Source: Planctomycetota bacterium (GTDB lineage: Bacteria > Planctomycetota > Phycisphaerae > FEN-1346 > JAACEH01). From it: a stretch of 39,705 nt of DNA. Within the stretch, counting starts at the first letter, position 1. Each line of letters begins with the position of its first letter. The notes below the pieces were generated by a model. It had not been told where the DNA came from. It made no database searches and saw only the letters and a program-made list of their open reading frames with translations. This document shows, one piece after another, positions 7,812 through 15,492 of this stretch. The DNA lies in NCBI GenBank assembly GCA_016935955.1, contig JAFGPY010000135.1, forward strand, positions 1-39,705, in the 5' to 3' direction. A program made the translations under genes and the position numbers.

Positions 7812-8399
7812 TCATGACCACTTCTGGTAGACCTGCCTGCGGCGAAAGACGTGACCGAATGTGCGAAGCAGCAGCTTCAGGTCAAGCCACAGACCGGCAT
7901 TTTCCACATATTGAACGTCCAGTTCAAGCTTTTCCTCGTGCGGGATATTGCCGCGCCCGCTCACCTGGGCCAAACCTGTCAGCCCGGGACGCACCTCCAG
8001 GCGACGGCGCTGCCGCTCGGTGAATACGCGGGCCTGGCTCATGTACAGCGGTCGCGGACCGACCAGGCTCATGTCCCCCTTGAGCACGTTCCACAGTTGC
8101 GGCAACTCGTCGAGGCTACTCTCGCGAAGCCGCCGCCCAATGGGCGTCAGCCGCGGGTCGTCGTCGTCCGACGGGCTTTCACCGAAGGGATCGGCGTCAG
8201 TCCGCATGGTCCGGAACTTGTAGAGCAGGAACGGCTTCATGCCCTTGCCCGCCCGCTCCTGACGGAAGAGGGCCGGGCCGCGGCTCGTCAGGCGAACCAG
8301 GACCAGGAGCACCAGCATCGGCACGGCCAGAACGATCATAGCGGCCGCGGCGAAGATCACGTCCGTGCTCCGTTTGACGATCCGGTAGACAATGCCCAT
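7812..8399 (-). CDS. PglC-like monotopic phosphoglycosyl transferase (bacterial sugar transferase)
   Basis: A 195-residue protein matching the catalytic domain of the bacterial sugar transferase family (PglC, WcaJ C-terminal part). It is expected to transfer a sugar-1-phosphate from a UDP sugar to undecaprenyl phosphate. A re-entrant hydrophobic helix (about 12-37) precedes the catalytic pair D97-E98 in [31 protein letters not shown] and [14 protein letters not shown] are all intact. It is the short PglC form, without the four-helix N-terminal domain of WcaJ. The start is uncertain: ATG at 8399 fits the family N terminus but lacks a strong ribosome binding site, and the frame stays open to 8468, overlapping the upstream glycosyltransferase gene. 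It is the second chain-initiating enzyme in the island. Confidence 0.9.
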   Translation of the reverse strand: MGIVYRIVKRSTDVIFAAAAMIVLAVPMLVLLVLVRLTSRGPALFRQERAGKGMKPFLLYKFRTMRTDADPFGESPSDDDDPRLTPIGRRLRESSLDELPQLWNVLKGDMSLVGPRPLYMSQARVFTERQRRRLEVRPGLTGLAQVSGRGNIPHEEKLELDVQYVENAGLWLDLKLLLRTFGHVFRRRQVYQKWS

Positions 8400-8439
8400 C
8401 ACGGCAATCCCAAATCCACGTCCATCGTGACGCCGGCGA

Positions 8440-9540
8440 TCAACGCTCGGCGGCCTCAAGGGCTTCATGATACACGCGTTCGGTCTTCTCGGCCATGGCC
8501 GCCAGGGTGAACTGCCGGGAGGCCAACTCGTGCGCCGCCCGGCCGCGCTCGCGCCATGCGTCGCGGCTCGTCGCCAGGTCGGCCAGCACGCGAGCGACCG
8601 CTTCGGGATCGCCGATCGGAATGATCTCGCCCGTACGACCGGGCTGGATCTGGTCGGCGGCGCCTTCGGTCGCCGTGCGGACGACAGGCAGGCCCGTCAG
8701 CATGGCCTCGACCGGCGAAAAGCCGAACGACTCCTGCAGGCTCGTCAGCAGAAACATGTCGGCCGCAGCAAGGGCGTCGTGCGGATCGCAGAATCCCAGC
8801 ATGCGTACGTGCTCGCCGAGGTTCAGCTCGGCAATCGCCTTCTCGATCGCCGGACGTTCGGGCCCCTCGCCGACCAGCAGCACCCGCAGGTCGCCGTGGG
8901 ACTCCCTCGCCCGGGCCACGCCCCGCAGCAACGTGGCATGGTCCTTGATCCAGTCGAGCCGGGCGACGCAGACGGCCACCGGCGCGTCAGGCGACAGGCC
9001 GAAGGCGCGCCGGGCCTCGGCTCGCCGCTCGGGCATCGTGACCGGCCACTTCCCGGAGTCCACGCCGTGAAAGACCAGACGAATGCGATCCTGCGGCACA
9101 TGAAACCGCCCGCGAAGGTACTCCACGGCTTCGCTGCACGGGGCGATCGTCAGGCGACCCCAGTAGCTCAGCTTGCGGTAGAGCCACGATTCGGGGATGC
9201 CGACCAGGTGCAGCGTCGTGACGTACGGCGTGCCGAGCTTCTTCTCGGCCAGGTGGCAGGCCAACTGGGCCCGCCGCCAGTTGCCGTGCAGGACGTCCGG
9301 CCGCTCGCGTCGCACAACGTCTGCCAGCCGCCGCGCCCCCAGGTACGTTCTCAGCGGACCGCGGCACAGCGGCAGGTGGTGGTGCCGCAGACCACGACGC
9401 TTGACTTCGTCGGCGTAGACGCCGTGGTCGCTGACCAGAAAGACATCGTGGCCGCGCTGTCGCATGGCATCGGCCAGCGTCAGGCAATAGATGGTGACGC
9501 CGGAATCCTCGAGACTTCGCAGGACGTAGCCGATCCTCAT
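8440..9540 (-). CDS. GT-B glycosyltransferase, family 4
   Basis: A 366-residue cytoplasmic glycosyltransferase that should add one sugar to the lipid-linked repeat unit. The N-terminal half begins with the Rossmann strand MRIGYVLRSL and a glycine-rich acceptor region. The C-terminal half has VGEGPERPAIEK (about 223-234) and the EX7E signature ESFGFSPVEAM (E270, E278) that contacts the donor nucleotide sugar in GT4 enzymes. Full family length. It is followed 40 bases later by the PglC-like gene, consistent with co-transcription. The 105-base upstream gap shows no convincing promoter. Donor and linkage cannot be predicted from sequence. Confidence 0.9.
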   Translation of the reverse strand: MRIGYVLRSLEDSGVTIYCLTLADAMRQRGHDVFLVSDHGVYADEVKRRGLRHHHLPLCRGPLRTYLGARRLADVVRRERPDVLHGNWRRAQLACHLAEKKLGTPYVTTLHLVGIPESWLYRKLSYWGRLTIAPCSEAVEYLRGRFHVPQDRIRLVFHGVDSGKWPVTMPERRAEARRAFGLSPDAPVAVCVARLDWIKDHATLLRGVARARESHGDLRVLLVGEGPERPAIEKAIAELNLGEHVRMLGFCDPHDALAAADMFLLTSLQESFGFSPVEAMLTGLPVVRTATEGAADQIQPGRTGEIIPIGDPEAVARVLADLATSRDAWRERGRAAHELASRQFTLAAMAEKTERVYHEALEAAER

Positions 9541-9645
9541 CGGTCGGCCTCACGGGTGGTGGCGCCGATTCGCGGGCGGGCAGTCCGCCTGTCGCGTCTC
9601 GGCACTGTCGGTTCCATGGCGACGCTCGTGCGACGGGCTTCGCGA

Positions 9646-10305
9646 TCAGGTGTCCTTCTGCTCATCAGGCGGCTCCTGCACGACTCCGTGAGCCATCCAT
9701 CCCGTGGCGGCGCAGGGCTCGATGCGGCACTCGGCGAAACCCGCATCCCGAAACATCTTGTTGATCTGCTCTGGGGTGAACCAATAGACGCCCAGGCCGC
9801 GCACCATGTAGCGGGCTTTCCGGAGCACCATGCGGATGGACGACGATCCGGGAATGCTGGCCAGTGCCTCATACCGCGTGTGACGGCGCATCTTGGTCAG
9901 CAGGTTCGTCGGATCGCGAAAGTAGTCCAGCACGCCCAGGGCCACCGAATAGTCGAAGACTTCGTCGCCCAGGTCGGCCGTCAGAAAGTCCTGTCGCAGG
10001 AACGTGCAGCGATCGGCGACACCGTGCTGCTCGGCCACCTGGCGGGCCCTTTCGATCATGTCCTCGGCCAGGTCCACGCCGACGACGCGCGACGCTCCGG
10101 CGGCTTTGATCAGAAGAACGGCGTTGCGTCCGTTACCGCAACCGACGTCCAGCACCGTGGCTCCTGGCGTCCGGCGGACGGCCTCGATAGTCTGCTCGGC
10201 GCGCAGAAAAATCGCGTGCCGGAAGACGCGGTTGAACCACGTCGGCCGTTCGTACAGGTCGGTGAAGGCCTCACCGTATCGTTCCCAGTACTCTTTCTGC
10301 TCCAT
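9646..10305 (-). CDS. class I SAM-dependent methyltransferase
   Basis: A 219-residue protein with SAM-binding motif I VLDVGCGNGRN (about 51-61), the acidic VVGVDLAEDMIERA that should bind the ribose, and motif II FDYSVALGVLDYF. The start MEQKEYW is chosen because AGGGA precedes the ATG closely and the fold begins properly there; the frame is open further upstream only as a shadow of the deacetylase gene. It overlaps the 3' end of that gene by 35 bases. Given its place among glycosyltransferases and deacetylases it may O- or N-methylate a sugar or a chain end. This is inference, since class I methyltransferases act on many substrates. Confidence 0.85.
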   Translation of the reverse strand: MEQKEYWERYGEAFTDLYERPTWFNRVFRHAIFLRAEQTIEAVRRTPGATVLDVGCGNGRNAVLLIKAAGASRVVGVDLAEDMIERARQVAEQHGVADRCTFLRQDFLTADLGDEVFDYSVALGVLDYFRDPTNLLTKMRRHTRYEALASIPGSSSIRMVLRKARYMVRGLGVYWFTPEQINKMFRDAGFAECRIEPCAATGWMAHGVVQEPPDEQKDT

Positions 10306-11194
10306 CGTCCCTAACTTTGTCGGCCAACCGACACAGGGTTGTAAAATCAAACTTGGCCAGCACGCCGCGTACGATCCGCGGCACACCTGAGCGACCGATG
10401 TTGCTGCGAAACTCCAGCATCCAGGCGCGGCCCTTGCCGACCAGGCCGCGGGCCAGATCCGTGGCCCGGAACTTGCGGCCGCCCAGTTCGTCCGGGTGAC
10501 AGTACATGACGAACGGCAGACCGCCGCGCGTGTGCTCGTCCACGGCCTGAAGAATCGCCTGCAAGGAGAGCACGCGGAAGTTCCCTCCGCCGCCGACCGG
10601 CCTGGTGCGGCCCATGACCCGCGACACGGGCAAGGGAAGCTCGACGATCCGCCCACCGTCGGGCAGGCGATAGAGAGCGGGACGACGGTCGAAGCCGTCG
10701 ATGCCATACCGCGGGCACCGAACGGGCACGATGCTGCTGTCGTAGTCGAAACCGCACTCGGCGAGCACGTCCAGGGCCCAGAGCGTGTCGGGGCCGATGC
10801 TGAAGACGGCGGCACGGTAGCCGCGCACCGTTTGGCCGCAGGCGTCCTCAAGGGCCTTGCGAGTCCGCGTCAGGTCAGCGCGGAACTGGTCTCGGTTCAT
10901 TTGCCAGACCTGCGTGTGGTCCCAGCCATGGCAGGCAATCTCGTGGCCCAGGCCCTGCCAGTGCCGTACGAGATCCGGCCTGTCGGCGGCCACGGTTCCT
11001 GTGACGAAGAACGTGGCCTTGGTCTGCGTCTCGTCGAGCAGGGCGCAGAGGGCGTCGACGTCGCGATCGAAATCGGCATTGACGGGGCCGGCCTCGCCCT
11101 GCCACCGGCGGCGCAGAATCTGGCGGTAGTCTTCGACGTCGAACGAGGCGCCATGCAGAACGCCTTGTGGAGAGTGGACCGCGTCGGGGCTCAT
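10271..11194 (-). CDS. XrtA-type polysaccharide deacetylase (first copy)
   Basis: A 307-residue NodB-fold protein resembling TIGR03006, the polysaccharide deacetylase of PEP-CTERM/exosortase EPS loci. Motif 1 is SFDVEDY (catalytic and metal Asp at 19 and 22). Motif 2 is CHGWDH (H89, H93). FSIGPDTLWALDVLAECGF and YDSSIVPV follow as in that family, and YCHPDEL carries the late histidine. The usual RAP motif is RAAVF here (127-131), a proline-to-alanine change next to the active site. No signal peptide is visible, so it would act inside the cell or on lipid-linked intermediates. Its ATG overlaps the upstream glycosyltransferase stop by 4 bases. It is expected to remove N-acetyl groups from amino sugars. 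Confidence 0.87.
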   Translation of the reverse strand: MSPDAVHSPQGVLHGASFDVEDYRQILRRRWQGEAGPVNADFDRDVDALCALLDETQTKATFFVTGTVAADRPDLVRHWQGLGHEIACHGWDHTQVWQMNRDQFRADLTRTRKALEDACGQTVRGYRAAVFSIGPDTLWALDVLAECGFDYDSSIVPVRCPRYGIDGFDRRPALYRLPDGGRIVELPLPVSRVMGRTRPVGGGGNFRVLSLQAILQAVDEHTRGGLPFVMYCHPDELGGRKFRATDLARGLVGKGRAWMLEFRSNIGRSGVPRIVRGVLAKFDFTTLCRLADKVRDDGAERVLGTIR

Positions 11195-12330
11195 GATTGC
11201 TCCAGCACCTTGCGGACAATGTCGACGTGCTGCGGCGCGACGACTTCCCAGGCATAGTTCTCGCGAACGCGCTCGCGGCCGGCCTCGCCGAGAGCCCGGC
11301 GGTACTCGTCGTCGTCCAGCAGCCGTTTCACCGCGTCGGCGAATGCCGAGACGTCCCGCGGCGGCACGAGCAGACCTGTCCGCTCGTGGACGATTGCGTC
11401 TTGGCTGCCTCGGACATCATAGGCCACCGGCGGTCTGCAGGCCAGTTGCGTTTCCAGGAGCACGCGGGGCATGCCCTCCGGCCAGACGCTGGGCAGCAAC
11501 TGGACACTGCTGCGATAGACCAGAGCTCTAGTCTGGTGCGTGAAGCGGGTGACATGAACGTGGGGGCCGAGGGCCTCGGCCTGCCGCCGAGTCTGTTCCC
11601 AGAGCGGCCCGTCTCCGGCCATGACGACGTCGGCCCGGTCGTCCAGACGGCGGGCCGTCTCGATCACGTCGAAGGGGCGCTTCTCGACAATGAAGCGACC
11701 CATGAACAGAATCATCGGCCGGCCGGGACGCAGATTCAGCCGCTGCTCCAGTTCGGCCGTTTCCTCGGCGGACGGCGGCGAGGTCCACTCGTGCACGTCC
11801 ACGCCTTCGCCGTTGACGCGATAGCATCCGGCGCCAGCCCGGGTCAGGCGACCGGCCGCAGCTTGGCGCTCGTCCTCGTCGTTCATGGTGATGACGGCGT
11901 CGGTGTAGCGGGCCATGTGGCGTTCGATGCCACGGAGAATCCGATACGAGAGCGGCCGCTGAACGGGCGCGTAGGCCAGACCGTGGGCCAGGTAGACGAC
12001 CTTGCCGACCAGTCCCCTGGCCACCGGCCGCGCGGCCCAGCTCATCAGCGGCGTGTGGACCACCATCAGGTCGTAGCGCTCGCGGCGCAACAGTCGGCGT
12101 ACCTCGCGCCTGGCTCGCAACCAGGTCCAGGGATTGAGCCGCGCCCCAGGCGTCAGGCCGTGGAGCCGGTAGGGCTGCTCGGCCAGCGGCGGATAGAGCG
12201 GCCCCATGGTCATGCAGGCCAGGTCGACCTCGAAGCCGGCGTCGCGCAGGCCCTGGAAGATCGGCAGTGAGAACAGGTAGAGCGGTCCGGCCTGATTGGA
12301 AAGGTGCAGAATGCGGATCGGACGCCCCAT
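11191..12330 (-). CDS. GT-B glycosyltransferase, family 4
   Basis: A 379-residue cytoplasmic glycosyltransferase. It opens with IRILHLSNQAGPLYLF, typical of GT4 enzymes of capsule loci. A LFMGRFIVEKRPFDVI strand begins the donor domain, VMAGDGPLWEQT follows, and EGMPRVLLE gives an EX7E signature. AAAGG lies 6 bases before the ATG. The 65-base gap to the upstream GNAT gene has no clear promoter, so the two may share a transcript. The stop overlaps the start of the deacetylase gene, which suggests that sugar addition and deacetylation are coupled. The donor sugar is not predictable. Confidence 0.9.
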   Translation of the reverse strand: MGRPIRILHLSNQAGPLYLFSLPIFQGLRDAGFEVDLACMTMGPLYPPLAEQPYRLHGLTPGARLNPWTWLRARREVRRLLRRERYDLMVVHTPLMSWAARPVARGLVGKVVYLAHGLAYAPVQRPLSYRILRGIERHMARYTDAVITMNDEDERQAAAGRLTRAGAGCYRVNGEGVDVHEWTSPPSAEETAELEQRLNLRPGRPMILFMGRFIVEKRPFDVIETARRLDDRADVVMAGDGPLWEQTRRQAEALGPHVHVTRFTHQTRALVYRSSVQLLPSVWPEGMPRVLLETQLACRPPVAYDVRGSQDAIVHERTGLLVPPRDVSAFADAVKRLLDDDEYRRALGEAGRERVRENYAWEVVAPQHVDIVRKVLEQS

Positions 12331-12395
12331 GACGAACCTTTCGTGCGGAGTCAGACAGCAGTGCGTCAGAATTCCCGGAGCCCCGTCGCGCGGAA

Positions 12396-13043
12396 TCAGG
12401 CCTCAGGATTTGCCGTTTCGGCAACATCTTGTTCGCCGTCGGCGGGCGTCAGGTCGATCACGTAGACATCGAGCATGTTCTCGTGATGCTGCTTCTGACC
12501 GGCCAGAACGAAGCCGCACTTCTCGTAGAAGCGTTTGGCCGCGGCGTTGCCGGCGAAGACCTGGACCTTGACGTGCGGAATACCGCGGCGGCGGAACTCG
12601 TCGAACGCCCGGCGCATCAGGTCGGCGGCCACTCCCGAGCCGCGAGCCTCCGGGGCGGCTACAATACTCAGCACCTCGGCCGCAGGGAACGTGTCTTCCA
12701 TGCGAGCGGGCAGGACGAGGGTTTCGAGAACCCGCTTGAAGACGCTTGGGCGAAAAACTCGCGGCACCATGGCCCAGGCCATTCTCATGCCGCGGGCCCT
12801 CAGGGCCTGCTTGTAGATGCCGCCAAGACGCTCTCCGCAGGCGATGAAGCCGACGACCCTTCCCTGCCGCACGGCGACGTATCCGAAGCCGCATTGCGTG
12901 GACGGTATGGCGGCATAGAGTTGCGTGAGGAACCGCGGGCCCAGCGTCGAGAGGAATCCCGTGTGGATGCCGTCGCGATGAAGCGCCGCCACCTGCACCG
13001 CGTGGTCGGGTCCCATCGGAAGAATGTGGGTCGAATCGGCCAT
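12396..13043 (-). CDS. GNAT-family N-acetyltransferase
   Basis: A 215-residue acyl-CoA-dependent acetyltransferase. The acetyl-CoA pyrophosphate loop is in VAAPEARGSGVAADLMRRAF, preceded by the beta-4 strand EVLSIV, and NAAAKRFYEKCGFVLAG is the usual C-terminal GNAT segment. The start at 13043 is fixed by a strong GGAGG 8 bases upstream; the frame is open further but lacks a site there. It lies between a deacetylase and a glycosyltransferase gene. A plausible role is acetylating or acylating an amino sugar of the repeat unit (inferred). A perfect hairpin of the CGTCCCGG type sits just upstream of its ribosome binding site. Confidence 0.87.
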   Translation of the reverse strand: MADSTHILPMGPDHAVQVAALHRDGIHTGFLSTLGPRFLTQLYAAIPSTQCGFGYVAVRQGRVVGFIACGERLGGIYKQALRARGMRMAWAMVPRVFRPSVFKRVLETLVLPARMEDTFPAAEVLSIVAAPEARGSGVAADLMRRAFDEFRRRGIPHVKVQVFAGNAAAKRFYEKCGFVLAGQKQHHENMLDVYVIDLTPADGEQDVAETANPEA

Positions 13044-13059
13044 TCCCGGTTCCTCCGCC

Positions 13060-13153
13060 CGTCCCGGCGCCCGGGACGACAAAACACTCGATGCACGGTC
13101 CAACAGCCGCAATGCACAAACCGGGACGGTGGGCGCAGACCAAGTCCGTCCCG
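13060..13153. repeat. four CCGGGACG half-sites in two inverted pairs
   Basis: In the 150-base gap upstream of the GNAT gene, CGTCCCGG (13060-13067) and CCGGGACG (13071-13078) form a perfect 8-bp hairpin with loop CGC. CGGGACGG (13122-13129) and CCGTCCCG (13146-13153) form a second perfect inverted pair 16 bases apart. All four are versions of one motif. They could be operator half-sites for a dimeric regulator, or RNA hairpins that affect translation of the GNAT gene. No convincing promoter or T-run is seen in this gap. Confidence 0.5.
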
Positions 13154-13193
13154 CGTCGCCACGGCAACTACTCACTCAAGGCTTCATCGTCAT

Positions 13194-14078
13194 TCACGGA
13201 ACGTTCGGTGCAGCAAAATCATCGCCCTGGCAGGAGCGGCGAATGACCTCCTCCAGGGGACAGAACGAGTGCTCGGAAATGAGGCGGCTCAGCTTCGACC
13301 AGACCGAACGGCGGCGAAGCCAGAGACGGAAGTCGAAGAGCCTGGTCTTCAGCGGCGCGCAGCGCATGGCCTGGGCGAACTCCTCGGGCGGCGCGACCGT
13401 GTCGAACTCGTAGGGATGCAGATAGACGATGGCGGGGCGACGGCGTTCGATGTGTCGCATGGCCCAGCGTGTGTAGGCGTAAGGGAACAACCTCAGGTAC
13501 CCGCCGCCGCAGCACGGCAACCGCTTGCGGCCCAGGCAGACCACCGAGGGCGGCGCCTCAATGAGCGTCCGGCCGTCGGCCAGTTGCATGCGATGGATGT
13601 CCAGCGGGAAGCCGGGCCATCCGTAGCGCTTGCCGGATATCGGATAGATGCTGCTATCGTAGGTGAAGCCCACGTCGGCCAGCACCTCCAGCGCCCAGCG
13701 GGTCGCGGGTGTGATAGAGAAGGCCGGAGCGCGATGCCCGGCGACCGCTTGGCCGGTGATGTCCTCCAGCAGCTTCTTGCCGCGATCGACCTCCGAGCGG
13801 AACCCCTCGGGCGTCAGCCGGTGGACCTGAAGGTGGTCGTAGCCGTGGACGCCGATCTCGTGCCCAGCTTCGCGAATCCGTCTGACCAGGTCGGGAAACT
13901 GCTCGGCAACCTCGCCCAGGATGAAGAACGTGGCCGCAATCTGCCGCTCGGCGAACAGGTCCAGAAGCCGGGACGTGTTGCGGACCACCGCTCCGTTCGG
14001 AGGACGATCCAGGGCCATCCAGTCGCGGCCCATGATGCTGTAGTAGTCCTCGACGTCAATGGTCATGGCGTGAATCAT
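13194..14078 (-). CDS. XrtA-type polysaccharide deacetylase (second copy)
   Basis: A 294-residue NodB-fold deacetylase with a very good fit to TIGR03006 and its C-terminal DUF3473 part. Motif 1 is TIDVEDYY (D8, D11), motif 2 VHGYDH (H78, H82), motif 3 HRAPAFSI (about 115-122). YDSSIYPISGKRYG, CCGGGYLRLFPY and YLHPYEF complete the family pattern. Unlike the first copy, the RAP motif is intact. The ATG at 14078 overlaps the upstream glycosyltransferase stop (ATGA, 14075-14078). No signal peptide is visible. Expected action is de-N-acetylation of a glycan. Family knowledge links this type to exosortase-associated EPS loci. Confidence 0.9.
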   Translation of the reverse strand: MIHAMTIDVEDYYSIMGRDWMALDRPPNGAVVRNTSRLLDLFAERQIAATFFILGEVAEQFPDLVRRIREAGHEIGVHGYDHLQVHRLTPEGFRSEVDRGKKLLEDITGQAVAGHRAPAFSITPATRWALEVLADVGFTYDSSIYPISGKRYGWPGFPLDIHRMQLADGRTLIEAPPSVVCLGRKRLPCCGGGYLRLFPYAYTRWAMRHIERRRPAIVYLHPYEFDTVAPPEEFAQAMRCAPLKTRLFDFRLWLRRRSVWSKLSRLISEHSFCPLEEVIRRSCQGDDFAAPNVP

Positions 14079-15274
14079 CTGCTCTCGGTCTCCCCAACTT
14101 CGCGTGCGCAGAGGCCGTCCGTAAGTCGTCGAAACAGCGCGTCGGTCCGGCGGGCCACCGCGGCCCATGAATGGTCGCGGCACACCTTCTGATGAATGGC
14201 TTCCCGGCGCGATTGAAGCTCGACTTTCCGAGCGATGGTCCGGGCCACAGTCTGGGCCAGAGCCTCGGCGTCACCCGTGCGGTATTCGCCGGGCCAGTCG
14301 AGGTCGGCCAGCACGTTGCCGAGGCCGCCACGGTCGGGCACCAACACGGGTACCGCCGAGGCCAGAGCCTCCCAGAACTTCAGCACCGAAAGACCGTAAC
14401 GCAACTTGCGATCGTCGTGAATCGGAACGACCACCACGTCCAAGGCCTGGACGTATGCCGGGACACGATCGTGGGGCACGCCTGGCACAAACGTCACACG
14501 CTCGGCGACGCCCCGCTCGCGGGCCTGTTGCGCCAACTGGTCGCGCATCTCCCCGTCACCCACCAGAATGACCTGCCACCGCGTCCCATCGTCCGGGAGT
14601 GCGGCCGCAGCGTCCACCAGCAGGTCGAGCCCCTGCCAGGCGGCCAGGGTGCCCACGAAGCCGACCAGTGCAGCATCCTCCGGCAAGCCCAATTGGCGGC
14701 GCGCCTCCAACGGATCGCCGGGAGAAAAGCAGTCCACGGCCGCCCCGTTGTGAATGGCCACGACGCGATCGGCCTTGGCACCGCGACGGACCACCTCGTT
14801 GCGCAGCCCCTCGGTGACGCACACAAACGCCGTGGCCCATCGCAGGTTCCAGCGATCCAGCACGCGCACCAGCCAGGCCGCCAGCGACTTGCGGCGCATG
14901 GCCAACTCCGCGTCGACGATGCTGTCAATCTCGGCCACGTAAGGGGTGCGGCCGAGGCGGCAGACGACATGGATCAGAAACGAATGGAACAGGCCTCGCG
15001 TGTAGACGACGTCCGGGCGGTAGCGCAACAGCAGGTACGGCATCGCCAGCACGAGCAGCAGGTGAAAGAGCAGAAACGAGAAAAGGCTTCGGCGCGGAAC
15101 CGGGATGTAGTGGACAGGGACCCCCAGGTCGCCACCGGCCCGCGGACGGTAGCCGGGCGCGACGAGGCGAACGTCGTGCCCCAATGCGGCCAGTTCGCGG
15201 GCCAGGTACAGAAAGTGCGTCCGGCCCGAACCGTGCTTGTTGAGGTTCTCCGACCACATCATCAGGATTCGCAT
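14075..15274 (-). CDS. GT-B glycosyltransferase, family 4
   Basis: A 399-residue glycosyltransferase. It begins with MRILMMWSENLNKHGSGR and HFLYLARELAALGHDVRLV, as in GT4 enzymes of EPS loci. A hydrophobic stretch at about residues 66-84 (FSFLLFHLLLVLAMPYLLL) may associate with the membrane. The donor domain has VGFVGTLAAWQGLDLLV, VGDGEMRDQL and LKFWEALASAVPVL; the first Glu of the usual EX7E pair is not obvious. It is the first minus-strand gene below the plus-strand heparinase-like gene, from which it is divergently oriented. GAGG lies about 16 bases before the ATG, farther than usual. No clear promoter for it was found in the shared 218-base gap. Confidence 0.88.
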   Translation of the reverse strand: MRILMMWSENLNKHGSGRTHFLYLARELAALGHDVRLVAPGYRPRAGGDLGVPVHYIPVPRRSLFSFLLFHLLLVLAMPYLLLRYRPDVVYTRGLFHSFLIHVVCRLGRTPYVAEIDSIVDAELAMRRKSLAAWLVRVLDRWNLRWATAFVCVTEGLRNEVVRRGAKADRVVAIHNGAAVDCFSPGDPLEARRQLGLPEDAALVGFVGTLAAWQGLDLLVDAAAALPDDGTRWQVILVGDGEMRDQLAQQARERGVAERVTFVPGVPHDRVPAYVQALDVVVVPIHDDRKLRYGLSVLKFWEALASAVPVLVPDRGGLGNVLADLDWPGEYRTGDAEALAQTVARTIARKVELQSRREAIHQKVCRDHSWAAVARRTDALFRRLTDGLCAREVGETESR

Positions 15275-15439
15275 GTCGACGTAGTGTCCGCCTCAGACCC
15301 AGGACTTGACCATGACCAAGCCCCATCTTAATGGTCCGGGGTAGCCTTGACAAGACACGATCGCGCCCGGCGGCAACGTCGGGTCGCGGCACGTCGCTGC
15401 GGGAGGACGCCGCTTCACGTCGGCGCGGCCAGATTGGGC

Positions 15440-15468
15440 TTGACGCCATTGTGGGGCGGCCATATGCT
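15440..15468 (+). promoter_or_regulatory. promoter of the heparinase-like gene
   Basis: TTGACG (15440-15445) and TATGCT (15463-15468) are separated by 17 bases. Transcription would begin near 15475, about 18 bases before the ATG at 15493, which supports that start. The rest of the 218-base divergent gap (15275-15492) shows nothing else that can be supported. Confidence 0.55.
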
Positions 15469-15492
15469 CACCCTGTCTTTGCCGACAGGTTG

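Noticed and set aside
8467..10314. 615-codon plus-strand open frame
   Set aside because: It lies opposite a glycosyltransferase and a methyltransferase gene; composition is that of an antisense frame.
15347..15352. TTGACA on the plus strand as a promoter for the heparinase-like gene
   Set aside because: No -10-like hexamer follows at 15-19 bases; the pair at 15440-15468 is much better.
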